In this document: positions 1-9,192 of the stretch, in pieces
Position numbering within the stretch: the stretch's first letter is position 1
Layout of the letters: every line of letters starts with the position of its first letter
Assembly (NCBI RefSeq): GCF_025960875.1
Contig: NZ_JAODLR010000003.1
Span: 62,001-126,000 of the forward strand
DNA from: Crystallibacter permensis
GTDB lineage: Bacteria > Actinomycetota > Actinomycetes > Actinomycetales > Micrococcaceae
DNA length: 64,000 bases
Direction of reading: 5' to 3'
Position numbers and translations under genes: made by a program
The notes under the pieces: generated by a model
Databases searched by the model: none
Told to the model about the DNA's origin: nothing
The model's input: the letters and a program-made list of their open reading frames with translations, nothing else

Positions 1-1080
1 CAGCGGCGGGACGGCCAGGGCAGCGAATTCAGTGTCCGGACGGCCCTGCAGCACGGCAATGATGCCGGCCATCAAACCCACGGCTCCGAGCACGCCGATG
101 ACGGAGGCCACAACGCCCACCAGCAGCGCCTCCACCAGCACCGAGCGGCGGATCTGACCGCGGCCGGCACCGATGCAGCGCAGCAGCGCCAGCTCCCGGG
201 TGCGCTGGGCGATCAGCACCGAGAAGGTGTTGGCAACCACCAGGGCGGACACCAGGACCGCCACCAGGGCGAACGCCAGCAGCACAATGGTCAGCTGGTC
301 CGTGCCCCCGGTGAAGCCGGCCACGACTTCCTTGGTCTGCTCGGCCGCGGTGTTGACAGTCGATTCCGCGAATCCGGCGGCGGTCAGGGCAGCGGCGACG
401 GCGTCCTTCGCCGCGGCGGTGTCGGTGCCGGCGGCCAGATCCAGCTGGATGCTGCGCACCTGGACCGGAGCTTGTTCGTCGGCGAGCGCGGCGATGAATC
501 CGCTTGTGCCGAAGAACTGCGGCTGGCCCATCATGAGCGGGTCCTTGGACGCCTTCACGATGGCTGAGACGGTGGCGGGGATGCCGCTGGCCGCCACGTC
601 CTCGGCGGCCGCCATGCCGGCGCCCGGGGCGAATTCGAGCTTGCTGCCGACGGTCAGGGCGAGGCGTTCGGCGGTGGCGTCATCCACCGCCACTTCGCCA
701 CTGCCGGGCAGCGCACCTTCGATCAGTTCCAGGTTGTCCAGGCCGGCCGACGGCGCGGTGTTCTGCAGCGCGCCGTAGCCGGCTTCACCTGCCGTGCCGA
801 AGGCGACGTGGGTCTGCTGCTGGACGTAAACCTCGGCGACGCCGTCAGCGTCCGCAACGGCCTCGGCGGCCTGCTCATCCAGCGGCTTGTCCGGACCGGA
901 GCTGAGCACCAGGTCGGCGTTGCGGAAACCGGCCCCAACGCTGTTGCCCAGCGAGGCCTCGGTGGAGGCGTTGACCATCAGGGTGGCGGTGAGGAAGCCG
1001 ACGGCCATCACCACGGCCAGTGCCACGGCGATGAACCGCCGCGCATGCTGCTTCACCTGTGCGAGTGCTACTTGCAGCAT
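1..1080 (-). CDS. ABC transporter permease, FtsX/MacB type (3' end outside window)
   Basis: This is the membrane subunit of an ABC exporter or lipoprotein/peptide-handling transporter. It starts at ATG 1080 (MLQVALAQVKQH) and stays open to the window edge, so about 360 residues are visible. A hydrophobic segment lies at about residues 16-38, followed by a long extracytoplasmic domain. A second hydrophobic block then leads into the FtsX-like motif with RTRELALLRCIGA, typical of MacB/FtsX permeases, and a further membrane segment. The start lies 3 bases after the stop of the ATPase gene, so the two are translationally linked. The co-transcribed kinase and regulator upstream suggest a stress- or antimicrobial-peptide-sensing module. 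The substrate is unknown, and the C-terminal end is cut off. Confidence 0.85.
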   Translation of the reverse strand, partial: MLQVALAQVKQHARRFIAVALAVVMAVGFLTATLMVNASTEASLGNSVGAGFRNADLVLSSGPDKPLDEQAAEAVADADGVAEVYVQQQTHVAFGTAGEAGYGALQNTAPSAGLDNLELIEGALPGSGEVAVDDATAERLALTVGSKLEFAPGAGMAAAEDVAASGIPATVSAIVKASKDPLMMGQPQFFGTSGFIAALADEQAPVQVRSIQLDLAAGTDTAAAKDAVAAALTAAGFAESTVNTAAEQTKEVVAGFTGGTDQLTIVLLAFALVAVLVSALVVANTFSVLIAQRTRELALLRCIGAGRGQIRRSVLVEALLVGVVASVIGVLGAVGLMAGIIAVLQGRPDTEFAALAVPPL

Positions 1081-1083
1081 GGT

Positions 1084-1866
1084 TCAGGCCCCCAGCTTTG
1101 CCAGCGCGGCCAGGATCTGCTCGGTGCCCGGGCGCTCGAGCTCGCCCACCAGCGCGCCGTCGTTCATCAGGACTACGCGGTCCGCGTACGACGCGGCGAC
1201 CGGATCGTGGGTGACCATGATGATGCTCTGGCCCATCTCGGTAGCGGAGCGGCGCAGCAGGGAGAGTACTTCGGCGCCGACCTTGGAATCGAGGTTTCCG
1301 GTGGGCTCGTCGCCGAAGATGACATCGGGCCGGGTGAGCAACGCCCGGGCTACGGCCACGCGCTGCTGCTGGCCGCCGGATAGCTCGTGCGGGCGGTGCG
1401 TGAGCCGGTCGGCCAGGCCCAGGGTGGAGGTCACGTAGCGGAACCATTCCTTGTCCACGGTGCCGCCGGCCAGTGCGATCGGCAGCGTGATGTTCTGTTC
1501 GGCCGTCAGGGTGGAGACCAGGTTGAAGGCCTGGAAGACGAAGCCCACGCGCTCGCGGCGCAGCTTGGTCAGCTGGTTGTCGTTCAGGGCGGTGATCTCG
1601 GTGCCGCCGATCCAGATCTTTCCCGAATCGGCGGTGTCCAAGCCGGCCAGGCAGTGCATCAGCGTGGATTTGCCGGAGCCGGACGGGCCCATGATGGCTG
1701 TGAACTTGCCGCTCTGGAACGCCACATCCACATTCTTGAGGGCATGGACGCGGGTATCGCCCGTGCCGTAGGTCTTGTTGAGGGCCTGTGTGGCCGCCGC
1801 GGCGGTGGAATTCCCGGAGCCGTTCGGGGCCCCGGAGGCGAGTGATTGCTCAGTGCTGGTTGTCAT
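1084..1866 (-). CDS. ABC transporter ATP-binding protein, MacB/LolD type
   Basis: This 260-residue nucleotide-binding subunit should power the adjacent FtsX-type permease. It has a Walker A motif (GPSGSGKST, about residues 60-68), a Q-loop (FQAFNLVSTLT), an ABC signature (LSGGQQQRVAVARAL), Walker B with the following Glu (VIFGDEPTGNLDS) and an H-loop (VTHDP). The TGNLDS stretch after Walker B is characteristic of the MacB/LolD/FtsE subgroup rather than importers. A low-complexity N-terminal tail of about 28 residues precedes the domain. The gene lies 88 bases downstream of the response regulator on the same strand and 3 bases ahead of the permease. The partner assignment is inferred from context; the transported substrate cannot be read from the sequence. 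Confidence 0.93.
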   Translation of the reverse strand: MTTSTEQSLASGAPNGSGNSTAAAATQALNKTYGTGDTRVHALKNVDVAFQSGKFTAIMGPSGSGKSTLMHCLAGLDTADSGKIWIGGTEITALNDNQLTKLRRERVGFVFQAFNLVSTLTAEQNITLPIALAGGTVDKEWFRYVTSTLGLADRLTHRPHELSGGQQQRVAVARALLTRPDVIFGDEPTGNLDSKVGAEVLSLLRRSATEMGQSIIMVTHDPVAASYADRVVLMNDGALVGELERPGTEQILAALAKLGA

Positions 1867-1954
1867 ACTCCAACGCTACGTACGCAGGTCGCCCCGGCGG
1901 ATCGGCCCCCGGTCTGGTGTTCTGCAGCCCCGTCTCATACCCAGGGTTGAGAAG

Positions 1955-2689
1955 TCAGGGGCTGACAATCCCGGTTTCGTAGGCGATGACCACGGCCTGC
2001 ACCCTGTCCCGGGCGTTGAGCTTGGCCAGGATGTGCCCCACGTGCGTCTTCACCGTGGCCTCGGAGAGGAACAGGGTGGTAGCGATCTCCGGGTTGGACA
2101 GCCCCTGGGCAATCAGCGTGAACACCTCGCGCTCGCGGACCGTAAGCGTGTCCACCGCGGCGGCATGGCGGCTGACCTCGGGACTCGGAGCGCGCAGCAG
2201 CGGGGCAACGTGGTCCAGCAGCCGGCGGGTGGTGGACGGCGCGATCACGGCGTCGCCCCGGTACACCGTCCGGATGGCTTCGAGGAGTTCCTCCGGCGGC
2301 GCGTCCTTGAGCAGGAAGCCGCTGGCCCCGGCCTGGATGGCCGAAAGCGCATACTCATCGAGATCGAAGGTGGTGAGCACCACGACCTTCAGGTCCTGCC
2401 CCTCCGGTGCACCGTTCCGGGCGGCCCGCGCCAGCAGTTGGCGGGTGGCCTCGATGCCGTCCATGCCCGGCATCCGGACATCCATAAGAACGACGTCGGC
2501 ACGAACCACCGCGAGTGCGTTCACCGCTTCCTGTCCGTTGCCGGCTTCTGCCACCACTTCAAGGTCAGGCTGGGAATTGATCAGCATTTTGAAGCCGCCG
2601 CGGACCAGCTGCTGGTCATCGACCAAGGCCACGCGGATCGGTGCCTGGCCGGCGCGGCTGGTTTCGGCTTCGGCAGCTGGAAAGCTCAC
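1955..2689 (-). CDS. two-component response regulator, NarL/LuxR family
   Basis: This is a 244-residue DNA-binding regulator. The receiver domain (about residues 18-140) has acidic-pocket residues D24/D25, the probable phospho-acceptor D70 in VVLMDVRMPGMDG, and the conserved Lys in GFLLKDAPPEELL. The C-terminal LuxR-type helix-turn-helix reads LTVREREVFTLIAQGLSN and continues to EATVKTHVGHILAKL. It follows the kinase gene by 3 bases and is therefore its cognate partner. The likely target is the ABC transporter operon immediately downstream, as in other kinase/regulator/ABC modules; that is an inference, since I could not define an operator. Confidence 0.94.
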   Translation of the reverse strand: MSFPAAEAETSRAGQAPIRVALVDDQQLVRGGFKMLINSQPDLEVVAEAGNGQEAVNALAVVRADVVLMDVRMPGMDGIEATRQLLARAARNGAPEGQDLKVVVLTTFDLDEYALSAIQAGASGFLLKDAPPEELLEAIRTVYRGDAVIAPSTTRRLLDHVAPLLRAPSPEVSRHAAAVDTLTVREREVFTLIAQGLSNPEIATTLFLSEATVKTHVGHILAKLNARDRVQAVVIAYETGIVSP

Positions 2690-2692
2690 TCT

Positions 2693-3874
2693 TTAGGCCT
2701 CCGTGTAGGGAATGAATGCGTGGACGCGGAATCCACCGCCGGGCTTCGGGGCGGCTTCCACCGTCCCATCGTAGAGCGACAGGCGTTCGGCCATGCCGGT
2801 GATGCCCTGTCCGCTGCCCGCGGTGGCAGGATCCGCGCCGGCGCCGCGTCCGTCGTCGTCAATCCGGATCTGCAGGCCACGGCCGGTCCATTCAAGCAGC
2901 ACCTGTGCCGAGGCGTTCGGCCCGGCATGCTTGAGGACATTGGTCAGGCCCTCCTGCACCACGCGGTAGCCGGTGAGTTCCGCTCCGCTTGGCATTGCAC
3001 GCCGCGGTTCGCCCGCCCGCTCCAGCGCAACTTCCAGGCCGGAGCGGCGGACCGTGTCCACCAGTGTCTCCACGTCCGCCAGCGTGGGGAGCGGGCGGAC
3101 GGAGGCGACGTCGTCCCTACGCAGCACGCCGAGCAGCCGTCGCATGTCCCGCAGCGAGGCGCGGCCGGTTTCCGCGATGGTGCCCAGGGTCTCGGTCGCC
3201 ACCGCCGGATCCTGCGCGCTCGCATACCGTGCGCCGTCGGCCTGGGTGATGATGACCGAGAGCGAGTGCGCCACGATGTCATGCATCTCGCGGGCGATGT
3301 GGCTCCGCTCGTCGGCGGCGGCCAGATCGCGTTCCTGCTGCCGCTCGATCTCCAGCCGGTGCGCCCGGTCCTGCAGCGCCTGCACGGTCAGCCGGCGGTT
3401 GCGCACCAGATCGCCCAAAGTCCAGGAAACCAGCACCACGGCGTCGATCGCCACCAGCGTCATCAGGAAGGCGGAGATGCTGCCGGCAGGGCCGTTGGGA
3501 ATGAACGAGAAGCGGACAACGAACATGGCGCCGCCCAGCAGGGCCAGCACCAGACCGCCCAGGCTGGCCCAGCGCGGGGCGTAGGCGGCCAGCGAAAACA
3601 CCATGACCAGCACCAGGGATTGCGCGGGGACGGGCACGGACAGGAAGACAACATTGAGCAGTGCCGCCACTGCCATCGCCGCGCCGGACTGCCACGGATG
3701 CGTGCGCCGCCATGCCAGCGGGATGATCAGCAGGGCCGAGAGTGCAAAGGCCGGCAGATCCGCGGCGGCAACATAGGGCAGGGCAGAGACGGCGAAGGCC
3801 GACAGCATAATGATGAGGTCTACCTTGCCGGGATTCTCCTGGAACCAGTTGTAGATCCTGTGGTGCACGCGCAT
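2693..3874 (-). CDS. sensor histidine kinase, HisKA_3 (NarL-partner) type
   Basis: This is a 393-residue membrane sensor kinase. The N-terminal half contains about five hydrophobic segments (roughly residues 20-155) with short connecting loops and no large extracellular domain, as in intramembrane-sensing kinases. A short coiled region precedes the dimerisation/phosphoacceptor motif EMHDIVAHSLSV, with H198 the expected phosphorylated His. The ATPase domain shows an N-box (GLTNVLKHAGPNA) and a G-box (DDDGRGAG, then GQGITGMAERL). It is the first gene of a kinase-regulator-ABC-permease run, all on the minus strand and divergent from leuB. The signal is unknown; in related modules it is often a cell-envelope-active compound. 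Confidence 0.93.
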   Translation of the reverse strand: MRVHHRIYNWFQENPGKVDLIIMLSAFAVSALPYVAAADLPAFALSALLIIPLAWRRTHPWQSGAAMAVAALLNVVFLSVPVPAQSLVLVMVFSLAAYAPRWASLGGLVLALLGGAMFVVRFSFIPNGPAGSISAFLMTLVAIDAVVLVSWTLGDLVRNRRLTVQALQDRAHRLEIERQQERDLAAADERSHIAREMHDIVAHSLSVIITQADGARYASAQDPAVATETLGTIAETGRASLRDMRRLLGVLRRDDVASVRPLPTLADVETLVDTVRRSGLEVALERAGEPRRAMPSGAELTGYRVVQEGLTNVLKHAGPNASAQVLLEWTGRGLQIRIDDDGRGAGADPATAGSGQGITGMAERLSLYDGTVEAAPKPGGGFRVHAFIPYTEA

Positions 3875-3954
3875 GATTCAAAACTCTATGCCGCGGCCGC
3901 TGCTGCCCGCGTCATGCCCAGGTCTGATTTACGGTGTTCACAAAGTGAGATGGC

Positions 3955-3985
3955 TTGCTCAAGATGTGGGATCGTTCCCTAGACT
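3955..3985 (+). promoter_or_regulatory. candidate leaderless promoter of leuB
   Basis: TTGCTC (3955-3960) and TAGACT (3980-3985) are separated by 19 bases. The leuB ATG begins 7 bases after the -10-like box, and no Shine-Dalgarno sequence precedes it, which would fit a leaderless transcript. The -35 spacing is long, so this is tentative. Confidence 0.35.
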
Positions 3986-3991
3986 GGACGC

Positions 3992-5059
3992 ATGAACGCA
4001 GCAGAGTCACAGGCATTTTCACTGGCAATCATCCCCGGAGACGGAATCGGTCCGGAGGTGGTGGCCGAAGGAGTCAAGGTGCTCAAAGCGGCGACCGCCA
4101 ACGAAGACGCCACCTTTGAGTTGACGGAGTACAAGCTCGGTGCCGAGCACTGGCTGGCCACGGGGGAGACCCTGCCCGAGGACACGCTGGACAAACTGCG
4201 CAGCCACGACGCCATTCTGTTCGGTGCCGTCGGTGCCGCCCCGGGGGACACCCGCATTCCCTCCGGCATCATCGAACGCGAGATGCTGCTCAAGCTGCGC
4301 TTCAGCCTGGACCACTTCGTCAACCTGCGCCCGTCCAAGCTCTTCCCCGGCGTGCCCAGCCCGCTGGCCAACCCCGGCGAGGTGGATTTCGTCGTCGTAC
4401 GTGAAGGCACCGAAGGCCCGTACGTCGGCAATGGCGGCGCCCTGCGCGTAGGCACGCCGCACGAGATCGCCACCGAAGTCTCGGTCAACACCGCCCACGG
4501 CGTGGAGCGCGTGGTCCGCGACGCCTTCCGCCGCGCATCGGCCCGCCGCAAGAAGCTGACGCTGGTCCATAAGCACAATGTGCTCGTCCACGCCGGCCAC
4601 CTGTGGCGCCGCCAGGTCGAGGCAGTGGGACGCGAATTCCCGGAGGTCGCCGTCGACTACCTGCACATTGATGCGGCCACCATCTTCATGGTCACCGACC
4701 CGGCCCGCTTCGACGTTATCGTCACGGACAACCTCTTCGGCGACATCATCACCGATCTGGCCGCCGCCATCACCGGCGGCATCGGGCTCGCCGCGTCGGG
4801 CAACATCAACATGGACCGCACCGCACCGTCCATGTTCGAACCGGTCCATGGCTCAGCCCCGGATATTGCCGGCCAGCAGAAGGCAGATCCGACCGCCGCC
4901 ATTCTGTCCGTGGCCCTGCTGCTGGAGCACCTGGGCATGGACGCTGCGGCCGCCCGGGTGCAGGATGCGGTGGAGAAGGACATCGCCGGCCGCGGCACCG
5001 AACCGCGTACGACGTCGGAGATCGGCGATGCGATTGCCTCACTTTTGGCAGTAGGCTAG
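3992..5059 (+). CDS. leuB: 3-isopropylmalate dehydrogenase
   Basis: This cytoplasmic enzyme of leucine biosynthesis oxidatively decarboxylates 3-isopropylmalate with NAD+. The 355 residues are typical for the family. The N-terminal [12 protein letters not shown] and the C-terminal signature region ([24 protein letters not shown], in two parts), with GSAPDIAG near the NAD site, are clear. The substrate-binding stretch EREMLLKLR and the catalytic Tyr region [12 protein letters not shown] are present; EGPY fits actinobacterial LeuB rather than tartrate or isocitrate dehydrogenase. ilvE follows 54 bases after the stop, so branched-chain synthesis and transamination are coupled. leuCD lies 13 kb away under an IclR-type regulator. 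Confidence 0.96.
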   Translation: MNAAESQAFSLAIIPGDGIGPEVVAEGVKVLKAATANEDATFELTEYKLGAEHWLATGETLPEDTLDKLRSHDAILFGAVGAAPGDTRIPSGIIEREMLLKLRFSLDHFVNLRPSKLFPGVPSPLANPGEVDFVVVREGTEGPYVGNGGALRVGTPHEIATEVSVNTAHGVERVVRDAFRRASARRKKLTLVHKHNVLVHAGHLWRRQVEAVGREFPEVAVDYLHIDAATIFMVTDPARFDVIVTDNLFGDIITDLAAAITGGIGLAASGNINMDRTAPSMFEPVHGSAPDIAGQQKADPTAAILSVALLLEHLGMDAAAARVQDAVEKDIAGRGTEPRTTSEIGDAIASLLAVG

Positions 5060-5113
5060 TTAATAGCCCTTAACTCGAATCACAACGGCGTGCCCAAAGA
5101 CCGTGGAGGAACC

Positions 5114-6217
5114 ATGACCCAAACGCTGGAATTCACCCAGCAGCTCTCGGACCATCCGAAGAGCGCCGAAGAACGTGCTGCCATTCTGGCCGACCCGGGT
5201 TTCGGCAACTACTTCACGGACCACACGGCCGTCGTCGATTACAAAGTCGATGCAGAAGGCAACGGCGGCTGGTCCGGCGCGCGGATCGAGCCTTACGGGC
5301 CCATCGCCCTCGATCCCTCCGCCGCCGTGCTGCACTACGGCCAGGAAATCTTCGAGGGGATGAAGGCCTACAAGCACGCGGACGGCTCGGTCTGGACCTT
5401 CCGCCCTGAGGCCAACGCGAAGCGGATGAACCGCTCCGCCCGCCGGCTGGCGCTGCCGGAGATTCCCGAGGAGACGTTCCTGGAATCCCTGCGGCAGCTG
5501 GTGGAGGTGGACAAGGACTGGGTACCCAACGGCGACGGCGAAGCGCTCTACCTGCGCCCGTTCATGATCGCCACGGAGGCGTTCCTCGGTGTGCGGCCGG
5601 CGCGGGAAGTTTCCTTCCGTGTCATCGCCTCGCCGGTCGGCAACTACTTCGGCGGCGAGCTGAAGCCGGTGTCGATCTGGCTGTCCGAACAGTATGCCCG
5701 GGCAGGCCGCGGCGGTACCGGGGAAGCCAAATGCGGCGGCAACTATGCGGCCTCGCTGGCCCCGCAGATGGAAGCCGAGGCGCACGGCTGCAAGCAGGTA
5801 TTGTTCCTGGACCCCTTCAATGACAATGCCGTGGAAGAGCTCGGCGGAATGAACATTTTCTTTGTGTTCAAGGACGGCAGGCTGGTCACGCCCGAGCTGA
5901 ACGGGAACATTCTGCACGGCGTCACGCGCTCCTCCATCATCCAGCTGGCCAAGGACCGTGGCCTGGATGTCCAGGAACGCAAGATCACCATCGATGAGTG
6001 GCGCGACGGCGTTGCTTCCGGCGACATCACGGAGGCGTTCGCCTGCGGCACGGCAGCGGTCATCACGCCCATCGGGGAACTCAAGACCAAGGACGGCTCC
6101 ATCGGCTCCCCGGGCAGCAACGCCGGTGAAGTATCGATGTCCATCCGCAAGCAGCTGCTGGGTATCCAGACCGGTGCCGTGGAGGACACGCACGGCTGGC
6201 TGACCCGCCTAGCGTAA
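5114..6217 (+). CDS. ilvE: branched-chain amino acid aminotransferase
   Basis: This PLP enzyme (class IV fold) catalyses the last transamination in valine, leucine and isoleucine synthesis. I chose ATG 5114 (MTQTLEFTQQ, 367 residues) because GGAGGA lies directly upstream at 5105-5110. An in-frame GTG at 5090 would add 8 residues but has no ribosome binding site. The PLP lysine is K206 in GEAKCGGNYA. Other family marks are LHYGQEIFEGMKAY, YLRPFMIATEA and EELGGMNIFFV. The gene ends just before a strong terminator, closing a leuB-ilvE unit. Confidence 0.96.
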   Translation: MTQTLEFTQQLSDHPKSAEERAAILADPGFGNYFTDHTAVVDYKVDAEGNGGWSGARIEPYGPIALDPSAAVLHYGQEIFEGMKAYKHADGSVWTFRPEANAKRMNRSARRLALPEIPEETFLESLRQLVEVDKDWVPNGDGEALYLRPFMIATEAFLGVRPAREVSFRVIASPVGNYFGGELKPVSIWLSEQYARAGRGGTGEAKCGGNYAASLAPQMEAEAHGCKQVLFLDPFNDNAVEELGGMNIFFVFKDGRLVTPELNGNILHGVTRSSIIQLAKDRGLDVQERKITIDEWRDGVASGDITEAFACGTAAVITPIGELKTKDGSIGSPGSNAGEVSMSIRKQLLGIQTGAVEDTHGWLTRLA

Positions 6218-6250
6218 GCACAGCCACAGCCTGCCCGGATCAGGTTTCCA

Positions 6251-6288
6251 GGGCCCCGTTCGCACAGCGCGGACGGGGCCCTTTGCTT
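6251..6288 (+). terminator. rho-independent terminator after ilvE
   Basis: GGGCCCCGT (6251-6259) pairs perfectly with ACGGGGCCC (6273-6281) and is followed by TTTGCTTT. It lies 34 bases after the ilvE stop. Confidence 0.85.
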
Positions 6289-6419
6289 TGCATGCGCCCC
6301 TGGCGTTGAGGAGATTTGGGTCTGGAGGGGCGGTTTTGATCGTTTAACCTACCGCTCCGCGGCGTGGGCGGATAGCTTGCAAACATCACCCGCACATCGA
6401 ACCAGGAGGAACCTCGTCC

Positions 6420-7451
6420 GTGAGAAAACCACTTGCCGCAGCAGCCCTAGCCGGAGCCCTCGCCCTGACCGCCGTCACTGCACCCGCCGCGGTAGCAGCC
6501 GGCGAAGGGCCTAACTACGGGGGCAACGAAACCGTTAACACTTCCATTCTCCATACCTATGAGGAACTGGCGGCTGAGCTCAAGGTGCAGGACGCCAAAC
6601 AGCCCCGGCTGGACGTTGACGTCATCGGCCAGACCGTCAAGGGCCGCGACATCTTCCTGGCGAAGTACATCACCAACCCGGAGAACCCCACGGTCCTCTT
6701 CCTCACGCAGCAGCATGGCAACGAGCAGCTGACCACGGAAGGCGCCCTGGAATTCATCAAGCATCTGGGCACGGGCAAGACCAAGGGCGTGCTGGACGGG
6801 GTCAATGTCCTGATCGTGCCGATGCTCAACGCGGACGGTGCCATGGGGGACGTCAACTTTCCGCTGGACGATTACATTGCCGCCGGAGACCGACATCTGA
6901 CCCGCTACAACGCCAATGAAGCGGACATCAACAGGGATCACATCACCAGGATCCAGCCGGAAACCCAGGCCCTGCACGACAATGTCCTGGGCAAGTACAA
7001 CATCGACTACATGATCGACCTGCACCACCAGGGTGCCCAAAGTGAACGTGACGGGCAGCTCGTGTCCGGCTCCATCCTGTACCCGACCACAGAGAACGTG
7101 GATGCGGACGTGCTGGAAGGCTCGAAGAAGCTTGGCGCCGTCGTCTTCAACGCCGTCGACTCCACGGGCTGGGGCCACTTGGGCAAGTACGTCGGCGGGA
7201 CCGCCGAGACCATCAGCCGCAACGGCATCGCCGTCGAATACGGCATCTCTACGCTGCTGTTCGAGATGCGCGGCATGAGCGATCACTTCTACGAGGACTA
7301 CGTGCTGGGCCAGAAGTCGAACGGCTACTTGATCAAGCAGACCGTGACCACGCTCGACGCTGCCGTCCGAGCCATTTCGGACCGCTCCATCGACGATGCG
7401 GACACCTCCTTCTGGGATTCACTCGCCGAGCAGAACACCCGCAGCGAGTAA
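6420..7451 (+). CDS. secreted M14-family zinc carboxypeptidase
   Basis: This is a secreted metallopeptidase of 343 residues. The GTG start at 6420 is supported by AGGAGGA nine bases upstream. A signal peptide (MRKPLAAAALAGALALT, cleavage probably near AAVAAG at 25-28) precedes the catalytic domain. Zinc ligands appear as H99 and E102 (QQHGNE) and a His in DLHHQG (202/203). DINRDH (169-174) matches the substrate-binding Asn-Arg region of the M14 fold, and E282 in LLFEMRG is a plausible catalytic Glu. It may release C-terminal residues from peptides or act on peptidoglycan stems; specificity cannot be judged. It stands alone between two terminators. Confidence 0.85.
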   Translation: MRKPLAAAALAGALALTAVTAPAAVAAGEGPNYGGNETVNTSILHTYEELAAELKVQDAKQPRLDVDVIGQTVKGRDIFLAKYITNPENPTVLFLTQQHGNEQLTTEGALEFIKHLGTGKTKGVLDGVNVLIVPMLNADGAMGDVNFPLDDYIAAGDRHLTRYNANEADINRDHITRIQPETQALHDNVLGKYNIDYMIDLHHQGAQSERDGQLVSGSILYPTTENVDADVLEGSKKLGAVVFNAVDSTGWGHLGKYVGGTAETISRNGIAVEYGISTLLFEMRGMSDHFYEDYVLGQKSNGYLIKQTVTTLDAAVRAISDRSIDDADTSFWDSLAEQNTRSE

Positions 7452-7484
7452 CCCCGGCCGGCATGTAGGCAACATCGTAAAGTC

Positions 7485-7526
7485 CGACGGCGGTGCCCGG
7501 CTTGTGGGAGCCGGTCACCGCCGTCG
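7485..7526 (+). terminator. terminator hairpin after the M14 peptidase
   Basis: CGACGGCGGTG (7485-7495) and CACCGCCGTCG (7516-7526) form a perfect 11-bp stem. An inner CCGGC/GCCGG stem extends it, separated by a single mismatch. A T/C-rich tract (GTTGCTCC) follows. Confidence 0.75.
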
Positions 7527-7592
7527 TTGCTCCTCGTTCCTTGATCCCGTCGGAAATCCCGGTTCCGGTGCCCGGGATGCAAGGATAGGGAC

Positions 7593-8396
7593 GTGAACGC
7601 AGCATCGAATCCGAACCTGGTCCGCAGCAGCACGCTCACGCGCTACCGGCTGGCGCCGAATCCGGGGCCGATGAGCCTGGAGGGGACCCAGTCCTACCTG
7701 ATCAGTGCTCCGGGCGAGCCGGGCGTCGTCGTCGTGGATCCGGGGCCGCTCGACGAGACGCACCTGCAGGAACTGGCCGCCGCCGGCAATGTCGAGCTGG
7801 TACTGATTACGCACCACCACATCGACCACACCGAGGCCAGTACCCGCTTCCGCGAGCTGACCGGAGCACCCGTGCGCGCCTTGGACCAGGCGCAGTGCCA
7901 TGGCGGCGATCCGCTCACCGACGGCGAAACCATCCGCGCCGCCGGCGTGGACATCTCGGTTCTCGCCACTCCCGGGCACACGGCAGACTCCGTGTCTTTC
8001 CACCTTCCCGAGGACGGTCCGGACGGGTCCGTGCTGACCGGCGACACCATTTTGGGCCGGGGGACAACCATCATCGCCTACCCGGACGGGAGGCTGGGAC
8101 CTTATCTTGAATCACTGGAGAAACTGGCCGCGCTCGGCCCGGCGAAAGTCCTGCCGGCCCATGGCCCTCTCCTGCCTGATCTCTCAGCCATCTGCCGCGA
8201 ATATGCGGAGCACCGCCAGCTGCGGCTGGACCAGATCCGCGCCGCCCTGAAAGAACTCGGCGAGCAAGCCGGCGTCGGCGCGGTCACCGACCACGTCTAC
8301 AACGACGTCGATCCGTCCGTGCGCGGGGCCGCCGAAGCATCCGTCGCGGCACAGCTGGATTATCTGCGCTCCGGAAACCAGCGCCCGAGCCGATAG
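7593..8396 (+). CDS. metallo-beta-lactamase fold hydrolase
   Basis: This is a 267-residue cytoplasmic MBL-fold enzyme starting at GTG 7593. The dinuclear metal motif HxHxDH is present as H74, H76, D78 and H79 in LITHHHIDHTEA. Further ligands are the His in TPGHTADS, the Asp in LTGDTILGRG and the His in LPAHGPLL. A helical C-terminal region with YAEHRQLRLDQIRAAL resembles the LACTB2/RNase-type subgroup of MBL proteins, which have a substrate-recognition helix-loop there. The substrate is unknown; a nuclease or glyoxalase II-like thioesterase role is possible. The next gene starts 10 bases downstream, so they are probably co-transcribed. Confidence 0.85.
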   Translation: MNAASNPNLVRSSTLTRYRLAPNPGPMSLEGTQSYLISAPGEPGVVVVDPGPLDETHLQELAAAGNVELVLITHHHIDHTEASTRFRELTGAPVRALDQAQCHGGDPLTDGETIRAAGVDISVLATPGHTADSVSFHLPEDGPDGSVLTGDTILGRGTTIIAYPDGRLGPYLESLEKLAALGPAKVLPAHGPLLPDLSAICREYAEHRQLRLDQIRAALKELGEQAGVGAVTDHVYNDVDPSVRGAAEASVAAQLDYLRSGNQRPSR

Positions 8397-8406
8397 GGTA
8401 GTTCCT

Positions 8407-9180
8407 ATGCGTATCGCCCGATTTGTACTTGACTCTGACCCTGCTTTCGGCATCGTCGAAGGTGACGAAGGAAATGAAGAGGTTGCGGTCATCGCCGGTG
8501 ACCCGTTCTTCTCCGGAATCCAGCTCACCGGCGCCCGCCACAAGCTCGAGGACGTGCGGCTGCTGGCCCCCATTATTCCGCGCAGCAAGGTGGTCGGCAT
8601 CGGCCGCAACTACGCCGAACACATCAAGGAAATGGGCAACGAAACCCCGGCCGCACCGCTGATGTTCCTGAAGCCCAACACCTCGGTCATCGGTCCGAAT
8701 GAGCCGATGGTGCTGCCGGAATTCTCCGAAGAGGTGTCCTACGAGGCAGAGCTGTGTGTAGTGATCGGCCGCATCTGCAAGGACGTCCCCGCCGAGCGGG
8801 TCGACGACGTGATCTTCGGCTACACCTGCGGCAACGACCTGACCGCCCGCGATGCCCAGCGCACGGACAACCAGTGGGCCCGCGCCAAGGGCTTCGACGG
8901 CTCGGCGCCGATCGGACCGTGGATCGAGACCGAACTGGACACCGAAGACCTTGCGGTCAAGGGGTGGCTCGACGGCGAACTGAAGCAGGATGGCAACACG
9001 GCCCAGATGATCTGGAGCGTCAAGGAGCTCGTCTCCTACGTCTCCCAGGCCTTCACCCTGCTGCCGGGCGACATCATCATGACCGGCACCCCGGCCGGCG
9101 TCGGGACGATCGAGGCCGGGCAGCGGTACGAGGTCGAGATCGAGGGCATCGGACGGCTGTCCAACACCGCGCGCCGCTAG
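8407..9180 (+). CDS. fumarylacetoacetate hydrolase family protein
   Basis: This 257-residue protein belongs to the FAH superfamily, whose members cleave or decarboxylate acylpyruvate-type diketo acids with a divalent metal. The core contains VVGIGRNYAEHIKEMG, the metal ligands in YEAELCVVIG (E-x-E) and the downstream Asp in GNDLTARDAQ. The closing motif LLPGDIIMTGTPAGVG is typical. Overall layout matches the acylpyruvase/YcgM (FAHD1) group. There are no aromatic-catabolism genes next to it, so a housekeeping oxaloacetate decarboxylase or acylpyruvase role is as likely as a pathway-specific one. Confidence 0.9.
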   Translation: MRIARFVLDSDPAFGIVEGDEGNEEVAVIAGDPFFSGIQLTGARHKLEDVRLLAPIIPRSKVVGIGRNYAEHIKEMGNETPAAPLMFLKPNTSVIGPNEPMVLPEFSEEVSYEAELCVVIGRICKDVPAERVDDVIFGYTCGNDLTARDAQRTDNQWARAKGFDGSAPIGPWIETELDTEDLAVKGWLDGELKQDGNTAQMIWSVKELVSYVSQAFTLLPGDIIMTGTPAGVGTIEAGQRYEVEIEGIGRLSNTARR

Positions 9181-9192
9181 CCGATACGCACG

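Noticed and set aside
1775-3982. A 735-residue plus-strand frame across the two-component genes
   Set aside because: It is antisense to well-supported kinase and regulator genes and is Gly/Arg/His-rich with no domain, as expected from high-GC opposite-strand frames.
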